From Clostridia bacterium (GTDB taxonomy: Bacteria > Bacillota > Sulfobacillia > SLMV01): a DNA stretch of 9,331 bases. Of the stretch, positions 7,790 to 9,331 are shown in pieces; within the stretch, counting starts at the first letter, position 1; every line of letters starts with the position of its first letter. Below the pieces are notes generated by a model that saw nothing but the letters and a program-made list of their open reading frames with translations, was not told where the DNA came from and ran no database searches. The stretch is from assembly GCA_007136565.1 (NCBI GenBank), contig SLGS01000053.1, forward strand, positions 1 to 9,331, written 5' to 3'. A program made the position numbers and the translations under genes.

Positions 7790-8596
7790 ATGTGGAACAA
7801 CGGTGAAAGACCGAAAGCAAAAGGACACCCGGTCAAGGTGGACGAAGCCTGGGTGAAGTTCAAAAGGGACGGCGACAAGGCGGCCAGGGACGAACTGATC
7901 GTCGCGTACAGTTCCATGGTCAGATACACTGCCGGCCAGATGGCCATGGGCATGCCCGCCGAGGTCCAACCGGGCGACCTGGAGACCTACGGAATATTCG
8001 GACTGATAGATGCCATGGACCGGTTTGATCCGGACCGGGGAATCAAGTTCGAAACCTACGCGGTCACGAGGATCAAGGGCGCCATATTGGACGGAGTCCG
8101 CAAGATGGATTGGGTCCCGGCCTCCGTCCGCAGGAAGATCCGTCATATCGAGGAGGCGTACCGGAAGCTATACACCTCCACCGGTCGGCATCCAGGGGAT
8201 GAGGAGGTAGCAGATGAGCTCGGAATCCCGGTGGAAAAGTTTCACGAGGATCTCTCCCAGTCATCGAGATCGGCCATGGTGTACCTCGACGATACGCGGC
8301 ATATGGAGGATTCCGAGGGAGCCGTGTCGCCTTGGTCTACGGTACCGGATGAGTCCGCGGTGGATCCCTTCGAGGCCACCGAGTGGACCCTCAAGAGGGA
8401 GAGACTCGCCGACGCGATTCGCGCCCTCAACGAAAACGAAAGACTTGTGATCACTCTACACTACTACCAGGGCCTTACCCTGTCCGAAATCGCCCGCGTC
8501 GTGGATCTAACGCCATCGAGGATTTCCCAAATCCATTCGAAGGCTGTTCTCAAGATGCGCGGTCAGCTATCATCGGAAAGGACGATGTTCGCCTAG
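7790..8596 (+). CDS. fliA: Flagellar sigma factor of the FliA/SigD/WhiG family (sigma-28)
   Basis: This RNA polymerase sigma factor is expected to direct transcription of late flagellar and chemotaxis genes. It has 268 residues, slightly above the usual 240-260. Region 2 spans about 33-105 and includes GDLETYGIFGLIDAMDRFDP and IKFETYAVTRIKGAILDGVR. The family-typical KMDWVPASVRRK (105-116) follows. Region 3 covers about 117-160 with RHPGDEEVADELG. Region 4 (about 205-258) contains the helix-turn-helix LTLSEIARVVDLTPSRISQIHSK (229-251, quoted in parts: LTLSEIARVV, TPSRISQIHS). The N-terminal 16 residues are an unconserved basic extension. A very good GGAGGTGG ribosome site lies 5 bases before the ATG. 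It follows the PilZ gene by 21 bases and is probably the last operon gene. WhiG or SigD would be equally valid names. No anti-sigma FlgM is in the window. Confidence 0.92.
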   Translation: MWNNGERPKAKGHPVKVDEAWVKFKRDGDKAARDELIVAYSSMVRYTAGQMAMGMPAEVQPGDLETYGIFGLIDAMDRFDPDRGIKFETYAVTRIKGAILDGVRKMDWVPASVRRKIRHIEEAYRKLYTSTGRHPGDEEVADELGIPVEKFHEDLSQSSRSAMVYLDDTRHMEDSEGAVSPWSTVPDESAVDPFEATEWTLKRERLADAIRALNENERLVITLHYYQGLTLSEIARVVDLTPSRISQIHSKAVLKMRGQLSSERTMFA

Positions 8597-8623
8597 TCGA
8601 CCATTGAGACATTCCTTCATTAA

Positions 8624-8658
8624 ACCCCGGCGACGGCCTGTTACGGCCGCCCCAGGGT
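8624..8658 (-). terminator. Candidate hairpin terminator between convergent genes
   Basis: The arms 8624-8638 and 8645-8658 pair around the loop 8639-8644 (TGTTAC on the + strand). The stem has 14 pairs with one bulge at 8631. Read as - strand RNA, all pairs form, two of them as G-U wobbles. Read as + strand RNA, the same two positions become C-A mismatches (8628/8654 and 8633/8650). The hairpin is thus more stable in the transcript of the - strand gene, where it lies about 35 bases beyond the stop and is followed by a short UU AAU tail. The U tract is weak. It may also serve the sigma gene, since + strand RNA still keeps a 5-pair GC core. It is the only terminator-like structure seen. Confidence 0.45.
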
Positions 8659-8692
8659 TGTGGGGGAGGGGTAGTGGGTGCAGAGGGTTGGG

Positions 8693-9061
8693 TTACGAGT
8701 CGGATCCCGCCGCCGGCTGCGGCTCGGCCGCGCTGGACTCCGTAGCGTAGCGGATAGGGATCCCGCGTGCCTTGGCCAGCATGTGCTCCATCTTCGCGCC
8801 CCTGGAGTTCTCCCACCCAGGCAGCATGTAGATGGCATCACATCGCAGCAACCAGTAGAAGTCCAGTGTGAGGAAGTCCTCATAGGAAAACTTGCCGCAC
8901 TCTTCCCATCCTCCCGTCATGGTGTGGGGGCAGAACACGGCAAACCCCTTTGACATCAATCGCATTGCTGCTTTTTCGGCTACCGCAATATTTTTGTTTC
9001 GCTGTTCTTTTGTCGGGACCGTGTAAGGCCCACTAATGTATACGCTTTTCAATTCGTTCAT
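8693..9061 (-). CDS. DUF4406 / nucleoside 2-deoxyribosyltransferase-like protein
   Basis: This small cytosolic protein has the Rossmann-like layout of the nucleoside 2-deoxyribosyltransferase superfamily, DUF4406 type. Visible are YISGPY (8-13) with a following N-rich helix, AVFCPHTMTGGW (41-52), and DAIYMLPGWENSRGAKMEHMLA (75-96, core PGWENSRGAKMEH). In the enzyme family the catalytic glutamate lies in the SxGAxxE block, here E92. Relatives cleave or transfer the base of deoxynucleosides, but activity is unproven for DUF4406, and many members are phage-borne. The tail after about 107 is a low-complexity Ala/Ser/Glu/Pro stretch. The ATG at 9061 directly abuts GAAAGG, too close for a ribosome site. 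A TTG at 9052 would be 9 bases away and gives the family-typical MKSVYISGPY start (119 residues). It is convergent to the flagellar operon and unrelated to it in function. Confidence 0.75.
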   Translation of the reverse strand: MNELKSVYISGPYTVPTKEQRNKNIAVAEKAAMRLMSKGFAVFCPHTMTGGWEECGKFSYEDFLTLDFYWLLRCDAIYMLPGWENSRGAKMEHMLAKARGIPIRYATESSAAEPQPAAGSDS

Positions 9062-9331
9062 CCTTTCAAGGTCGTTGTTAATGCGGGATACAGTCGCGTA
9101 TCCGGGTAATTCGCGTCTGGGAAATGGAGTCTAGGGCAGCAAGGGTGTCGGGATAAATCGTCCAATCCATCAACAAACTTATCTTTCTATCTTCCCGGGA
9201 ATGTGTGAGATTGTTTGGGGTGGTTGATCGTTGATTGATCTCTGGTTCAATGGGTTTTACAAGATCATTGGTAGGTGGATGGGTAGATGGGGTGGTTGGT
9301 TTTTGTTTGGATGGTTTGCCGACAATAATGA
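9062..9331. other. Non-coding, GT-rich, composition-shifted stretch at the window end
   Basis: No supported gene is seen here. The DNA is visibly less GC-rich than the flagellar operon. From about 9211 on, the + strand is strongly biased to G and T, with TGG/ATGG/GGT words repeated. The 11-mer TGGGGTGGTTG occurs at 9216-9226 and again at 9288-9298, and TTGAT occurs three times within 9224-9240. The first part should hold the promoter and leader of the - strand gene, though I see no convincing -35/-10 pair. A + strand frame from ATG 9250 stays open to the window edge but has no ribosome site. Confidence 0.5.
9086..9103. repeat. Short inverted repeat upstream of the DUF4406-like gene
   Basis: GGATAC at 9086-9091 and GTATCC at 9098-9103 form a perfect 6-base inverted repeat around the 6-base loop AGTCGC. 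It lies 25-42 bases upstream of the - strand ATG at 9061, in its promoter or leader. It could be an operator half-site pair or a leader hairpin. It is short enough to be chance. Confidence 0.3.

Noticed and set aside
9250..9331. Open + strand frame from ATG 9250 running off the window edge.
   Set aside because: It has 27 codons of low-complexity GT-rich sequence with no ribosome site and no recognisable motif.
9062..9331. Possible CRISPR, tRNA or attachment site in the terminal stretch.
   Set aside because: The repeats are short and irregular, no cloverleaf can be drawn, and no paired att core is visible inside the window.

Overview
The window holds the 3' part of a large flagellar operon. 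Nine genes lie on the + strand in the order fliP, fliQ, fliR, flhB, flhA, flhF, flhG, a PilZ-domain gene and a FliA/WhiG-type flagellar sigma factor (46 to 8596). They are packed with almost no spacing, and many are joined by stop/start overlaps. A short convergent gene on the - strand (8693-9061) and a composition-shifted, GT-rich stretch (9062-9331) follow.

The organism is a flagellated bacterium with GC-rich DNA. The order fliPQR-flhB-flhA-flhF-flhG followed by a sigma factor is the core of the fla/che operon of Gram-positive bacteria and some related deep lineages. FlhB begins with the 'IDLQLFS...EKTEEPTP' type of N-terminus that I associate with Firmicutes-like flagella. Frequent ATA (Ile) and AGG (Arg) codons, and a PilZ gene between flhG and the sigma gene, would fit a Synergistota-like or deep Firmicutes genome. 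That placement is a guess; no marker such as rRNA is present.

Region by region: 46-5101 encodes the membrane part of the flagellar type III export apparatus. FliP, FliQ and FliR form the export gate, FlhB is the autocleaving substrate-specificity switch, and FlhA is the export-gate/energy-coupling platform. 5098-7100 encodes the FlhF GTPase and FlhG ATPase pair, which set flagellar position and number. 7100-7768 encodes a YcgR-like PilZ protein, probably the c-di-GMP input to motility. 7790-8596 encodes the sigma factor expected to transcribe late flagellar genes. The operon therefore links building of the export machine, placement of the organelle, a second-messenger brake and the late-gene switch.

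After the sigma gene there is an imperfect GC-rich hairpin (8624-8658) between convergent genes. The - strand gene encodes a small DUF4406/nucleoside 2-deoxyribosyltransferase-like protein of a kind often found in phages and islands. Its AT-richer 5' end and the GT-rich DNA beyond it suggest that the flagellar locus ends here and a different, possibly acquired, region begins. I found no tRNA, rRNA, CRISPR array or insertion sequence, and nothing clearly constituting a new system.
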